The notes beneath the pieces were generated by a model. The model made no database searches and was not told the DNA's origin. It saw nothing but the letters and a program-made list of their open reading frames with translations. A stretch of 64,000 bases of DNA from Cycas panzhihuaensis (lineage: Eukaryota; Cycadophyta). The stretch covers positions 29,209,741 to 29,273,740 of the forward strand of contig CM041465.1 in NCBI GenBank assembly GCA_023213395.1, read 5' to 3'. Shown piece by piece: positions 33,058-45,310 of this stretch (its first letter is position 1; each line of letters opens with the position of its first letter). The translations under genes and the position numbers were made by a program.

Positions 33058-33780
33058 GACCACTTGTATCTTTTCCTTAAACTTATGGAACTTGTACTTG
33101 AAAAAAACTTTAAAATTCTGATCTTCATTAACATACTTCAACCTTCTTACAAAATATATCTCTTTACTAAGGTATGATGCAAAGAAACTGTAAGTAGATG
33201 ATGCTTGATTCAAGTATGTATGTATAGATGTAACTTTGACTTTGACAACTGGAACATTGAGAAAAAATTAAATTTAAACTTTATCTTTTGTAATCTATAT
33301 GTTGTCAACAACTATCATGTCATCAAATTCATTCTCCATCATGTCATATGATTCATTCACATTCTCCCCCTCAAATGGAGGATCAAATCCTTGTGTAGCA
33401 AGTTGGTCCTATATTTGATCTGAATCTTCATTGGTTTTGTCATCATGATTCACCTATTTTGTCAACTGTCTCACATGCTCAACAAAAATATCATCAAATA
33501 CAAGGAGGATATCTCCTCCATAAGTGGAAATTAAAATATTCCAAACAGATTTAGAGGTCGTTAATTCACAAACCTTTGAAAAAACATCATCAGTTATAAT
33601 ACAAAATAATAGACCTAATACTTTATTATCCTTTCTAATATTTTCCTTAATACTAACATCATAGTTACCTTACAAATATTTCCATAAATTATATGCAATA
33701 AAATAGTTTTTCATAACCTTATGCCATTCTGAAAAATTTTGCCCATCAAATATAGGTAATTATGCCATGTTATAAAAAAC
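33058..33780 (-). pseudogene. Cop-D gag, second (duplicated) copy
   Basis: Minus strand, start MAQLPIFDGQNFSEWHKVMK near 33762, matching the FxGxNFxxW opening of copia gag (UBN2 type), then NKVLGLLFCIITDD and VWNILISTYGGD. After a stop, a further stretch (33213-32953) reads KVFFKYKFHKFKEKIQV and runs through the purine tract into the LTR. No zinc knuckle. Homologous to 34810-35563. Confidence 0.6.
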
Positions 33781-34405
33781 TTTAGAATATATAAAGTATG
33801 CTTTTGGCAAATCAAATAAAGTCAATAAGTGATTAAACTTATATGATGTCAAATATACTCTTCAAAAGAAATATAATGCCTTTTAAAGATAAACGAACTA
33901 AATGCAATAAGGAAATAATGAATATAGAAGCAACTTTGAAATCATATACTAATATTCTTTTAATGATACAAATATGAAATAAGACCTTAACCTTTAGATT
34001 TTCTGCAAATGAATAAATGTAAATTTTCAATGAAATAAATCTTTAACCTTAATGATAATATATAATACTGAAAAAACTAAAATATATGTATATTCTACTT
34101 TGAAAGATAAGGAGTATGAAGAAACTTTTTAAACGAAAGGTTAGAGGACAACTTTAAGTTTGATAGCTTAGAAAATATACTAAATGATATCAGAATAATG
34201 TGAAACTTTACGAGTATAAAGATAAATAAAATATGAATCTAGCAGAACTGACCATTTTGAAAATGGGTTCCTACAAGTTAAGTTTTAATAAATCAAAGGT
34301 ATAGTCCTCATTTTGAGGCCTAAAGAAAACGGGGAGCTCAAAAACTTATAAAAATGTTAATAAAACTTTATAAAATTCTGTAAAAATGAAAAAATAATTT
34401 ACAAG
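33781..34405 (-). other. Duplicated Cop-D internal sequence upstream of gag copy
   Basis: Matches about 35564-36190 (for example AAGATAAGGAGTATGAAGAA and AACTTTACGAGTATAAAGAT in both). The match ends where LTR 2 begins. Confidence 0.7.
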
Positions 34406-34809
34406 AGAACAGGGCAGAATATAGAATAATCTTCAATAGATCAATACAAATAATAAATTATCAATAGATCAATGTAGCATGATAGCATAAACACATGATA
34501 GCATTGTATTTAAGCCATTATGAGAAGAGTAATACAAATTGACCAAATAAGGGTGGTGTTTAGAGACACCAGGGTTGCACACCCCTTAATATTTATAATT
34601 TGGTAGAGGAGGGAAACTCCTCAACCCTTGAATTCAAAATAATAATAAAAGAATATTAACTTAACTCAAATGAAACTAACTTGAATGATAGTTAAACTTA
34701 CCTTAACTTACCTTGACATGTTGAGTATCACATGTCTAAATTGAGGTTGATGAGGTGTACAATCCTGGTTGGAAAGGTGGGAGTGGAGTGATAATGATTA
34801 ACTCTAACA
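34406..34809 (-). repeat. Cop-D LTR 2 (internal LTR, left end missing ~22 bp)
   Basis: AGAACAGGGCAGAATATAGA to TTAACTCTAACA. Its right side joins the normal purine tract; its left side joins internal sequence at a point ~22 bp inside the LTR, not a PBS. Confidence 0.8.
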
Positions 34810-35563
34810 TTTTCCCCCTTAATGTCATCACGAACACTTGAATCTTTTCCTTGAACTTATGGAACTTGTACTTGAAAAAAATTTTAAAATTTTGATATTT
34901 ATCAATATGCTTCAACCTTCTTGCAATATATGTCTTTGTATCATAAAGTAATTCAAAAACGTTGTAAGTAAATGATGCTTGATTCAAGTATGTATATATA
35001 GATGTAACTTTGACTTTGTCAACTGGAACATTGATAAAAATTTAAATTTGAACTTTATCTTTTGTAATCTATATGCTATCAATAACTATAATATCATAAG
35101 ATTCCTTTTTTGTCATATCAGATTCATTCTCCATCATGTCATAGGATTTATTTTCATTCTCTCCCTCAAATAGAGGATCAAATCCTTATGTAGCAAGTTG
35201 GTCCTACATTTGATCTGAATCTTCATTGATTTTGTCATCATAATCCACCTGTTTTGTCACCTGTCTCACATGCTTAACAAAAATATCATCAAATACAAGG
35301 AGGGTATCTCCCCCATAAGTAGAAATCAATACATTCTAAACTGATTTAGAAGTTATTAATTCAGAAACTTTTAAAAAAATATCATCATGGATAATGCAAA
35401 ATAATAAGCCTAATGCTTCATTATCCTTTCTAATATTTTCCTTAATACTAGCATCATAGTCATCTTGCAAATATTTCCCTAAATCATGTGCAATAAAATA
35501 GTTTTTTATAACCTTGTACCATTCTAAAAAATTTTGCCCATCAAATATATGTAACTGTGCCAT
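34810..35563 (-). pseudogene. Cop-D gag, first copy
   Basis: Minus strand, ATG at 35563: MAQLHIFDGQNFLEWYKVIK, YFIAHDLGKYLQDDYD and NEALGLLFCIIHDD, an open run of ~75 codons to 35336, then VSELITSKSVW with a stop. The 3' part (34987-34736) reads NFKIFFKYKFHKFKEKIQVF. It belongs to the copia gag (UBN2-like) family; gag would package the RNA. No protease motif follows. Confidence 0.65.
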
Positions 35564-37200
35564 GTTATGAAAAACTTTAGAACATGTAAAGTATGCTTTT
35601 AGCAAATCAAATAAAATCAATAAGTGACTAAACTTGTATGATATCAAATATACTCTTCAAAAGAAATGTAATGCCTTTTGAAAATAAATGAACTAAATTC
35701 AATAAGGAAATAATGAATATAGAAGTAACTTTGAAACCATATACCAATATCCTTTTGACGATATAAATTTGAAATAAGGCCTTAACTTTTAGATTTTTTT
35801 CAAATAAATAAATATAAATTCTCAATATAATAAATCCTTAGCCTTGATAATAATGTATAATGCTAAAAAAAAAAGGAAATATATGTATATTTTACTTTGA
35901 AAGATAAGGAGTATGAAGAAACTTTTTGAAAGAAGGGTTACAGGACAACCTCAAGTTTGACAATTTTAAAAAAATACTAAACGATATCAGAATGATGTGA
36001 AACTTTACGAGTATAAAGATAAATAAGAGATAAATCCAACAGAATTGACCGTTTTGAAAACGGGTTCCTATAAGTCAAGTTTTGATGATTTAAATGAAAT
36101 AGGCCTTATTTTGAGGTCTAACAGGAGCCGGGGCTAAAAATTATATAAAAATGCTAATATAACTTTATAAAATGCTGAGAAATGATTAAATATTATTTAG
36201 AAGACTGCTCAATATACTTTCAGTTGAAATTTTTTGAGAAATATATATAAAACTATGTAAAAAACGGTAGGTTTAAAGTAATAAAGTACATGTAGTTTGA
36301 GTGATTTGAAAATTAGTAAACATATATTAAAATGTATAAAAAACTATATCATATCGAAGAGAATTGAGTGAGATTCCCAATGAAATTGATAAAACTGAAT
36401 TTGGATGTCAAACAAAAAAGTTATTGCAAAAATAGTAACAAGTACCTTTATGGTAAAATGTTAAGAAAAATGATGAAAACCACTAAAATTCCACTTTCGG
36501 TGATTAAAATAGTGGTCAAAATAAATTCTAAAAAATAAAATAAAAGATGGGTAATGAATCTTGTTGAATGTAGATCACTTTAGAATAAATTTAGATAGAA
36601 AATAGTTTCTCGGTAATAAAATACAATCAGTTCAAAAAGTGATTTTATAAAAAGTTTAAAAAATGCTAAAAAAATGACTGATTGATTTCAAATTGACTAA
36701 AATAGGGTCAAATCAGCACCAAATTGGTCATATGACTAGTCTAAATTGATCTACAAAAAATTTCTGACCCAATGAAACTAGTTTCGTCAGAAATCAGTGA
36801 CTCAGTGAGGAGTTATCACAAAAAAATGCAAATAACCCTATGTAGGATAAAAAATTAAAAAAAATAAAAGGAAAAAAAAGGATTTATAAAAGTACTGGCC
36901 CCTTTAATTATCCCTAATGGTCACGTAGTGACTAAATGGGACCGAGGGATGAGGATCAAGAGGGGGCTAGGCTCTTTACACCCCGTATTTGAAAAAATTA
37001 TATAATATGATTAAATTTTTTAAAACTTTATTAAAAAAATGAAAATATAAAAATTTAAAAAATCAAAAGGGCGCGTAGCCACTATGCAACTTCCGCCCAC
37101 TGTAATATCACTGCCTACACATAGTGAGATCAATCAATGACCGATCGATCAACGCATCGAATGATGGCGTAGGTTTTAAAGATTTATTTATTTATTTTTT
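35564..37200 (-). other. Cop-D internal sequence, no gene
   Basis: A-rich, stops in all frames. The part to ~36190 is duplicated at 33781-34405. A segment at ~36890-36990 is GC-richer (GGGACCGAGGGATGAGG, GGGGGCTAGGCTC). Confidence 0.5.
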
Positions 37201-37269
37201 AAAAAGATATATTTAAAATAAAAAGAACCAGCGAGGCAAAAACCAAGTTCTATAATAGAGCTTCAACAT

Positions 37270-37566
37270 ATGGGATCTTCTAGATCAAATTCTATGATGC
37301 CTACAAAGCTATTTGGACTACTAGCAGAATGTGAGAAACAGAAGCATGCTGGCAAAGCCCTTTTGGTTAAAGGCAAAGGCTTGCAGTGGCCTCTTTTGGC
37401 AATAGTTGCGTCTTGTTTCCTAGATGTTTCTCCACTCTCTTACTTAATTGTATGGTTAGAGATAACAACAGTAAGGCAGACTTCTTCAATTAAAGTGAAC
37501 GATATTATAGCACAAATTGCTACCAGTTTTAGAGCTGCTATGGAAGTAACTAATTCCTTGCCTAGT
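37270..37566 (+). pseudogene. Captured spatacsin-like host gene fragment, part 1
   Basis: The + frame reads FGLLAECEKQKHAGKALLVK, LQWPLLAIVASCFLDVSPLS and WLEITTVRQTSSIKVNDIIA then ATSFRAAMEVTNSLPS. This fits the conserved C-terminal region of plant spatacsin (SPG11-like) proteins, which as I recall have SCFPDVxPLSCLxxWLEITAARETSSIKVNDI. It is antisense to Cop-D. No start or end of a full gene is present; it is a fragment of one or two exons. Identification is from memory of the family. Confidence 0.65.
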
Positions 37567-37944
37567 GTTCGTCAACATGAAATCATATACAAATGTTCTC
37601 AACCACAGGATCTTTAACCATACACAGCAAGCAACAAATTAAAAATACAGAAAACAGATGCACAGAATACAGGATATACGTGGAAAACCCTTTTGAGAAA
37701 AAACCCACCACAAAAAGATCCTCAAGGGATCATTGATTATTACATAATGAACTTGGATAATAAATACACAAGGTCTCAAGGCATATAGACTCTTCAAGAG
37801 GTGTCACCCATTTAGGGTTGTGACCCTCCGAATAAATCACACCTTTTCACTCACATCTTTTCACATAATTAAACCACATTAACATTAATTAAGTGGCTTA
37901 ATAATTAACTTCCATACTAACACCTAGTAACAGCAGAGTACTTT
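37567..37944 (+). other. Interruption within the spatacsin-like fragment (probable retained intron)
   Basis: AT-rich ~370 bp ending in a CAGCAG acceptor-like site, between TNSLPS and the continuing NRKNPKRR. It also contains GGAAAACCC and GAGAAAAAACCCACCAC, phrases common in some plant copia LTRs, so an inserted solo LTR is an alternative. No flanking duplication was found. Confidence 0.4.
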
Positions 37945-38130
37945 CTTTCTGATACAATAGAAAGAATCCTAAGAGGAGATGACTAATGGAACCATTGAGT
38001 GTAACAAATGCTTCGGATAGTGATGCAAACAAGTCTTCTTTGAAGGTTTCTAATCCCTTTAGCACCTCTTATATTTCATCTTTTGGAGAGATAAGGATTT
38101 TGAAGGATGGCCAGACACAATCTACAAAAA
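37945..38130 (+). pseudogene. Captured spatacsin-like host gene fragment, part 2
   Basis: YNRKNPKRR, one TGA, then LMEPLSVTNASDSDANKSSL continues the spatacsin C-terminal order (HYNRxNPKRRRLMEP) directly after the interruption. Similarity fades after ~38130. The collinear order of both parts is the main support for the assignment. Confidence 0.6.
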
Positions 38131-38229
38131 GCATCACAAGAGTTGTTCAAGAATATGTTATTTTATATTTTTCATGCACCAATGTCTTTCTTCGATTCCA
38201 CACTAGCTGTCCGAATCTTGAGTCAAGTA

Positions 38230-40040
<1,811 letters not shown>

Positions 40041-40055
40041 CACTCTGATACCAAA
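40041..40055 (-). promoter_or_regulatory. Primer-binding site of Cop-D
   Basis: CACTCTGATACCA on + is the complement of TGGTATCAGAGTG, next to LTR 3; fixes the minus orientation. Confidence 0.8.
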
Positions 40056-40478
40056 TGTAGGAAATAGATATTGCAGAAGAACAGGGCAAAACATAGAATA
40101 GAATCACATAAATCAATATTGCATCAATAGATCAATGTATCACAATTACAATAGCATAAACCATGAAAGCATTATTGTTCAATCCATTATAGCAGAAAAG
40201 AGTAATACAAATTTCCCAAATGAGGGTGGTGTCTAAAGACACCAGGGTTACACACCCCTCAATATTTATAATTTGGGGGAGGAGGGAAACTCCTCAACCC
40301 CTGAATTCAAAATAATAATAAAATAATGTTAACTTAAATGAAACTAACTTAACTCAAAGCTAAACTTACCTTAACTTACCTCAACATGTTAAGCATCACA
40401 TGTCTAAATTGAAGGTTAATGAGGTGTACAATCCTAGTTGGAAATTTGGGAGTGGAGTGATGACGATTAACTCCAACA
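40056..40478 (-). repeat. Cop-D LTR 3 (5' LTR)
   Basis: TGTAGGAAATAGATATTGCA ... GATTAACTCCAACA, 423 bp, followed by ATAAT. Confidence 0.88.
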
Positions 40479-40483
40479 ATAAT

Positions 40484-40509
40484 GTCTAGATAAAACATTA
40501 CCTCTAACA
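40484..40509 (-). repeat. Cop-E 3' LTR, proximal end
   Basis: On minus TGTTAGAGGTAATGTTTTAT begins the LTR right after the purine tract TAAGAGAGAG. The rest lies left of Cop-D. Confidence 0.7.
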
Positions 40510-40530
40510 CTCTCTCTTAATGTTTTATCT
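40488..40530 (-). other. Inverted repeat bracketing the Cop-E purine tract/3' LTR junction
   Basis: AGATAAAACATTA (40488-40500) pairs perfectly with TAATGTTTTATCT (40518-40530); 17-nt loop with purine tract and LTR start. Confidence 0.8.
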
Positions 40531-41999
40531 CTCCCAGTCCTATTTTGTCTCTTAAAAACTGAAATTTTTCTTTTCCTAATGACTTTATCAATAGATCTAC
40601 AATTTGTTTTGCAGTATAATAGTACTCCAGCTTGATTTCTTTATTGTGAACATTTTCCCTTAACAAAGTGGTGATGAACTTCTATATGCTTAGTTCTCAC
40701 ATGAAAAATTAGATTCTTGGTCAATTTAATAACACTCTAATTATCATGATTTAAAGTTGTTACCTGACTCTGAGGCTAATTCAAATAAATTAGAAGTTGT
40801 CAAACTTAGATAGCTTCATAAGTTATAGCTACAAATACTTTGTATTTAGATTTAGTTGAGGAGAGTGCAATTATAGATTATTTTTTACTACACCATAAGA
40901 TTGTTATGGGTCCCTAGAAAAAATAGTAGCCACTAATGGATTTTCTCTACTCCTTGTCACTTGCCCAATCTAAGTCATAATATCCTATGAGTTCTGATGA
41001 TCATTTTCATGAGTAGATTAGTTTTAGGTCAATTGTTCCTCATAGATATCTCAGTATCCTCTAAGCGACTTTCCAATATCTTACCCTTGGTTCCTACATG
41101 TATCTGGAGATGACTCTGTCTGAGTAGGATATGTCAGGTCTGGTGGCTATGAGGTAAATTAGACTACTAATCAATTGTCTATACAGAGTGATGTCAATTG
41201 GTTTTTCTCCTTTATCTACTACTAAGTCATAGTTGATTTACATTGACATTGTGCATGGATTGTAGTTTGTCATCCTAAATTTGCTTAGTAGGTCCTTTAT
41301 GTACTTGTTTTATAAGAGGGCAATATATTCTTGTTGCTGACTCACTTTTAATCCTAGACAATAATTAAGAAGACCAAGATCAATTATTTTAAATTTCTTT
41401 TATAATTGCCCTTTTATCTCTACAATTATTTTATCACCATTCCTTGTAAGGATTATATCATCTACATAAATTGCAATTATGGTAATTAAACCATCCTTTT
41501 TCTTTGTATATAAACTAGAATCTGAGTTACAATGTTAGAACATGTTATGATACAAATGTTGATCTAGTTTAGCGTACCATGCATGAGGGGCTTATTTTAG
41601 CCTATACAAATCATTTTTTAATTTGCACACCAAGTGGTCTTGTAATTTCTTAATGTAGCCTTCAAGTTGTGCCATATACACATCCTCTTCAAGATCGCCA
41701 TTCAAGAATACACTCTTTATATCTAACTGGAAAAATTTCTAGTTGTGTAATGTGACAAGTGCAATCACAATTCTTACTATATCCAACTTTGTTGTAGGAG
41801 AGAAGGTTTCTTCAAAGTTAATTCTAATTGTTTGGGTATACCCTTTTAAAATAAGACGAGCTTTGTATTTTTTGATTTTCCCATTGGCCCCTTCCTTGAC
41901 TTTATACACCCATTTGTAATTAACTATAAGTTTCTCTAGAGCAAGTTCTACTAGGTCCCATGTTTGATTTTTAATAATTGAGTCCATCTCAGCATCCAT
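40531..41999 (-). pseudogene. Cop-E reverse transcriptase and RNase H
   Basis: Minus strand. The RT start is open at 41999-41739 (MDSIIKNQTWDLVELALEKL, NYKWVYKVKEGANGKIKKYK, NFEETFSPTTKLDIVRIVIA). The catalytic block reads IAIYVDDIILTRNGD (YVDD at ~41457-41468), then IIDLGLLNYCLGLKVSQQ and LISSLIYLIATRPDISYS. RNase H shows RILRYL, IALSSTKSKYKVFVA and KHIEVHHHFV before the purine tract. TAG/TAA stops break the distal half. Closely related in motifs to Cop-B, Cop-F and Cop-J. Confidence 0.85.
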
Positions 42000-43330
42000 A
42001 AATTCCTTCCATTTGGGTTGATCTTAAGCTTTATGAAAGGACTAAGGTTCAGTTCAACTAAACAAAGCTTTTAATTTTTGACTTCTTATTTTATAATCAA
42101 GTACACTGCATCCTTCTTCAATTGTCTTGATGAATCATTTAGGAAATTTCTTTTCCTTTGTTAAGTCTTCTCTTACCTCTGAGTGTTCCAAATAAGAATC
42201 TGCTTCTTGTATTGAACCTTCTTCTTCAGATGAGTCTATGTGAGATAAGGATGATTCCAGTAGCAGGACTTCTTCTATAGTAATATCTAAAGTTTTTTTT
42301 ATGGAGACTTCTCTACTTGAGTTCTTTATTTCTTCCTTAATTAATTTGATTTAAGGTTGAGAATCAAAACTTTCTTCATTAAAAACCACATCTCTACTAA
42401 CATATATATTATTATTATTTTTTATCGATACATTTATAAGTTTTTAAATTCTTGCTATACCCTATCATTATGCATTCTATACTTTGTGTATTAAATTTTG
42501 ATCTTTTTTTATCTTGTATATGTACATAAGCCTAACTACCAAATACTTTAAGTGATTTGACATTAGGTTTCCTACCTATCCATGCTTCTATAGGTGTAGT
42601 GTTCTCTAAGGATTTAGTTAGACTCATGTTTATAAAGTAGTAGGTTGTATTAACTACTTCTACCCAATATGATTTTGGAACCTACTTTTAATGAACCATG
42701 CTTCAAGCCATCTCCATCAAGGTTCTATTTTTTCTCTTAGCAACCCCATTGGACTATGGGGTATAAGATGTATTGACTTATCTCTATATCTCATTCTGCT
42801 TACAATAGGTTAGAAATTTATTGGAGATGTACTCGCCTCCTCCATCAAATCTGTTGCACTTTATTTTGGTTTCAGACTCCAGTTCTACTCCTTCTTTAAA
42901 CTCCTTGAAGATTTCAAAGATTTTTGATTTGTTATATAAGAAGTACACCTAAACTTTTCTAGTAAAATCATTAATAAAGGTTAAGAAATACCAACCATTT
43001 ATTGAAAGTGAGGTAAGTGGTCTGTAAAGATCTGTGTGAATTAATTCTAATTTGCTTTGTGTTCTCCATTTACTTTTTTTGAATGGTAGTCTATGATATT
43101 TTCTAATTTAGCATCCTTTGCAATCATAATTTCTTGAAGAGATATGAGGCAGTCCATGTACCATATCATATTTTTTCATTTGCTTTAATGTTTTTATTAG
43201 TATATGCCCATACTTCAAATACTACATTTTATTATTAAAATTTACCACAATACAAACTTTTGGACCCAGACTATGCATTATAGGATCTGAGATAAATTTA
43301 TACAGATCATTATTCTTAATACCTTTTGCT
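42000..43330 (-). pseudogene. Cop-E integrase
   Basis: Minus strand. Pre-integrase GxC pattern near 43130, core ELIHTDLYRPLTSLSINGWY (first Asp kept), FLTFINDFTRKV, KCNRFDGGGEYISNKFL (second Asp kept) and NGVAKRKNRTLMEMA (third catalytic Glu is Lys), then LKVFGSYAYVHIQDKKRSKF and SIECIMIGYSKN. A few stops and frame changes. The Lys substitution is shared with Cop-B and Cop-F. Confidence 0.8.
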
Positions 43331-43660
43331 ATTATTTCTCCATTATTTTTTATATCTAATATATGACAAATATCTTATTCATTAAATACAATTCTTATCT
43401 CCTTTTTGCTAAGGTGTGAAACAGATAAAAGATCCATTTTAAGGTCAGGGACTAATAGGACATTTCTAACTTTCTTTAAATTGCCTTGTATATTGACAGA
43501 GATAGTACCTACTCCTTTAATTCCAAGTTGATACTTATTTTCTAACTCTACTAACTTATTGATGTCATAAGGTTTTAGAGTTTCAAACCAATCTTGGTGA
43601 CTTGCCATATGTCATGAGGCTCTAGAGTTGATAAACTATGTATCTATTTCCTTTAATCTC
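43331..43660 (-). pseudogene. Cop-E protease region
   Basis: Minus strand, open at 43608-43375: DWFETLKPYDINKLVELENK, GIKGVGTISVNIQGNLKKVR and LLSVSHLSKKEIRIVF, the protease C-terminal half. Upstream, SRASRHM-like residues mark the decayed active site. Confidence 0.75.
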
Positions 43661-44622
43661 ATTGGTAATGCAACCATAAATGCTATTTCCTCTTCTTCTT
43701 CTTTAACTTATTCTTTGCTATAGTTGTCCACCAGTCTTTTCCCTCTCTGAATATCTGCTCTCCTTTGAGGACACTGATAGGGATAGTGTCTTGTTTGACT
43801 GCAATGTAAAATACATTGAATGCTCTATAAGCATTGGTGAAATGTCCAGGTCTGCCATAATTAAAACATATTCTAGTGTCTCTATCTCATCTACGTGCTC
43901 TGTTATCTTGATAATGGCCATGAGCATAACTCCTAGAATGTAAAGTTCATCCCCTTCCACATAATTGTCTTCATCCTCAAGGTCCCAGGTTTAGCTTGGA
44001 GGTAAAGCTATCTTCTAGTTCTATTGAATCTTCATACCATATGTTTCTCTATTCTTACCTTAGCAATATTCTAGTCAACTCATCAAGTGTCATTGCATCA
44101 ATCTGATTACTATTTATGATGGTATTAATGGTTATATTAAAAGATTTGGTCAGTTTTCTAGCTACCATTTAAATAAGTTTTAGTTCAGGAAGAATTTCTC
44201 CAACACTCAGGAGACCATTTCTAAGTGAAGTGACCTTGTGTATGAAGTCAGCCACTGCTTTATGTTCCCTTATATACAACTCTATATAACTCTTCTTTTA
44301 GGGAAAATGTTCATGTTTTTTTTTTTTTTTATCAAAAAAGTTTTCAAAACACTTCCAAATGGCTAGAGTAGAGTTTAGTTTTTCTACATACACCAAGAGA
44401 GAGTTAGAAATAGACAGTTTAAGGATGATCACTCTTGCATTATCTCTTTCAAGCCAATTAGATAATGTTACACTTGTATCATCTGATTTAGTTTCTATAC
44501 CAAGAGTAATGTTCCAAGTATTTCTAGCCTAAAGAAGGGTTTCAACTTTTATTTTCCAGATATGATAATTAATGTCTATGAGTTTATATTACTTAGGGAA
44601 ATCATAGGTTGGTGCATCCATT
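43661..44622 (-). pseudogene. Cop-E gag
   Basis: Minus strand, start MDAPTYDFPK at 44622. NYHIWKIKVETLL, NARVIILKLSISNSLLVYVE, VADFIHKVTSLRNGLLSVGE and TLDELTRILLR are copia gag motifs in the same order as Cop-B. The zinc knuckle near 43870 is decayed (CFNYGRPGHF). A 14-base T run at ~44318-44331 encodes an inserted Lys stretch on the minus strand. Confidence 0.75.
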
Positions 44623-45310
44623 ATTAATGATAAAAAAATGACCTAAATAGGCTTGATCATATTGTTTTATGGATTTCTGTACAAAACCTTAAGTGTAGAG
44701 ACTTAGATAAATGACACCTTAAAAGAGAGGTCTTTTTATTGCAAGTATGGATCTAGTGTTGGTTTTTGAAAATAACCTTTCAAAATGTAGAAGATAACCT
44801 CAAAAGCTTAGATGAGTGGCTATGGTTTAATCACATTTTTGCTTAAATCTTTCAAAATACTCCACCAAATTAGATGAAATTGGATTTAATCTCTTAATAC
44901 CAGAGAAACAAAGATTTTATGATGGCATTTGCCTAATTTTAGGTGAGATTTTATCTTGAATTCATCACACTTCCTTCAAACCTATGTAAATTGGTTTTCC
45001 TTCACTTTAAACCTCAAAATGACTTCAAATGACTTCGAGCTAGTTGAGAATGTTGATGAGCATATTTAGATCTATCTACCCACCAAATTTTATTGCTTTC
45101 TAAGAACTTCAAAAATTTGGTATTTATATGATTTGAAAAGGCTTAATGTCACAAGGTCATTATATTAGTTGATTATTTCTAAAAAGGGTCTTAAGTAAAC
45201 TTTAAATTAGATCACTTAAGTGAAATTCACTTTCATGTGCATTATGTATAATTTCATTTCTCCTAACTCTAATGCTTCCTTTGTGTTTAGTACATGGAGA
45301 TAAAGGATAG
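44623..45310 (-). other. Cop-E leader
   Basis: Resembles the Cop-F leader (56238-56920) in phrases such as TTCTGTACAAA, GACACCTTAAAAGAGAGGTCT and TTTCAAAATG. No convincing PBS was found; CTCTTAATACCA at 44891 is a weak candidate. Confidence 0.45.

Noticed and set aside
44889-44903. CTCTTAATACCA as a Cop-E primer-binding site
   Set aside because: Two differences and the following bases do not start like the Cop-E LTR.
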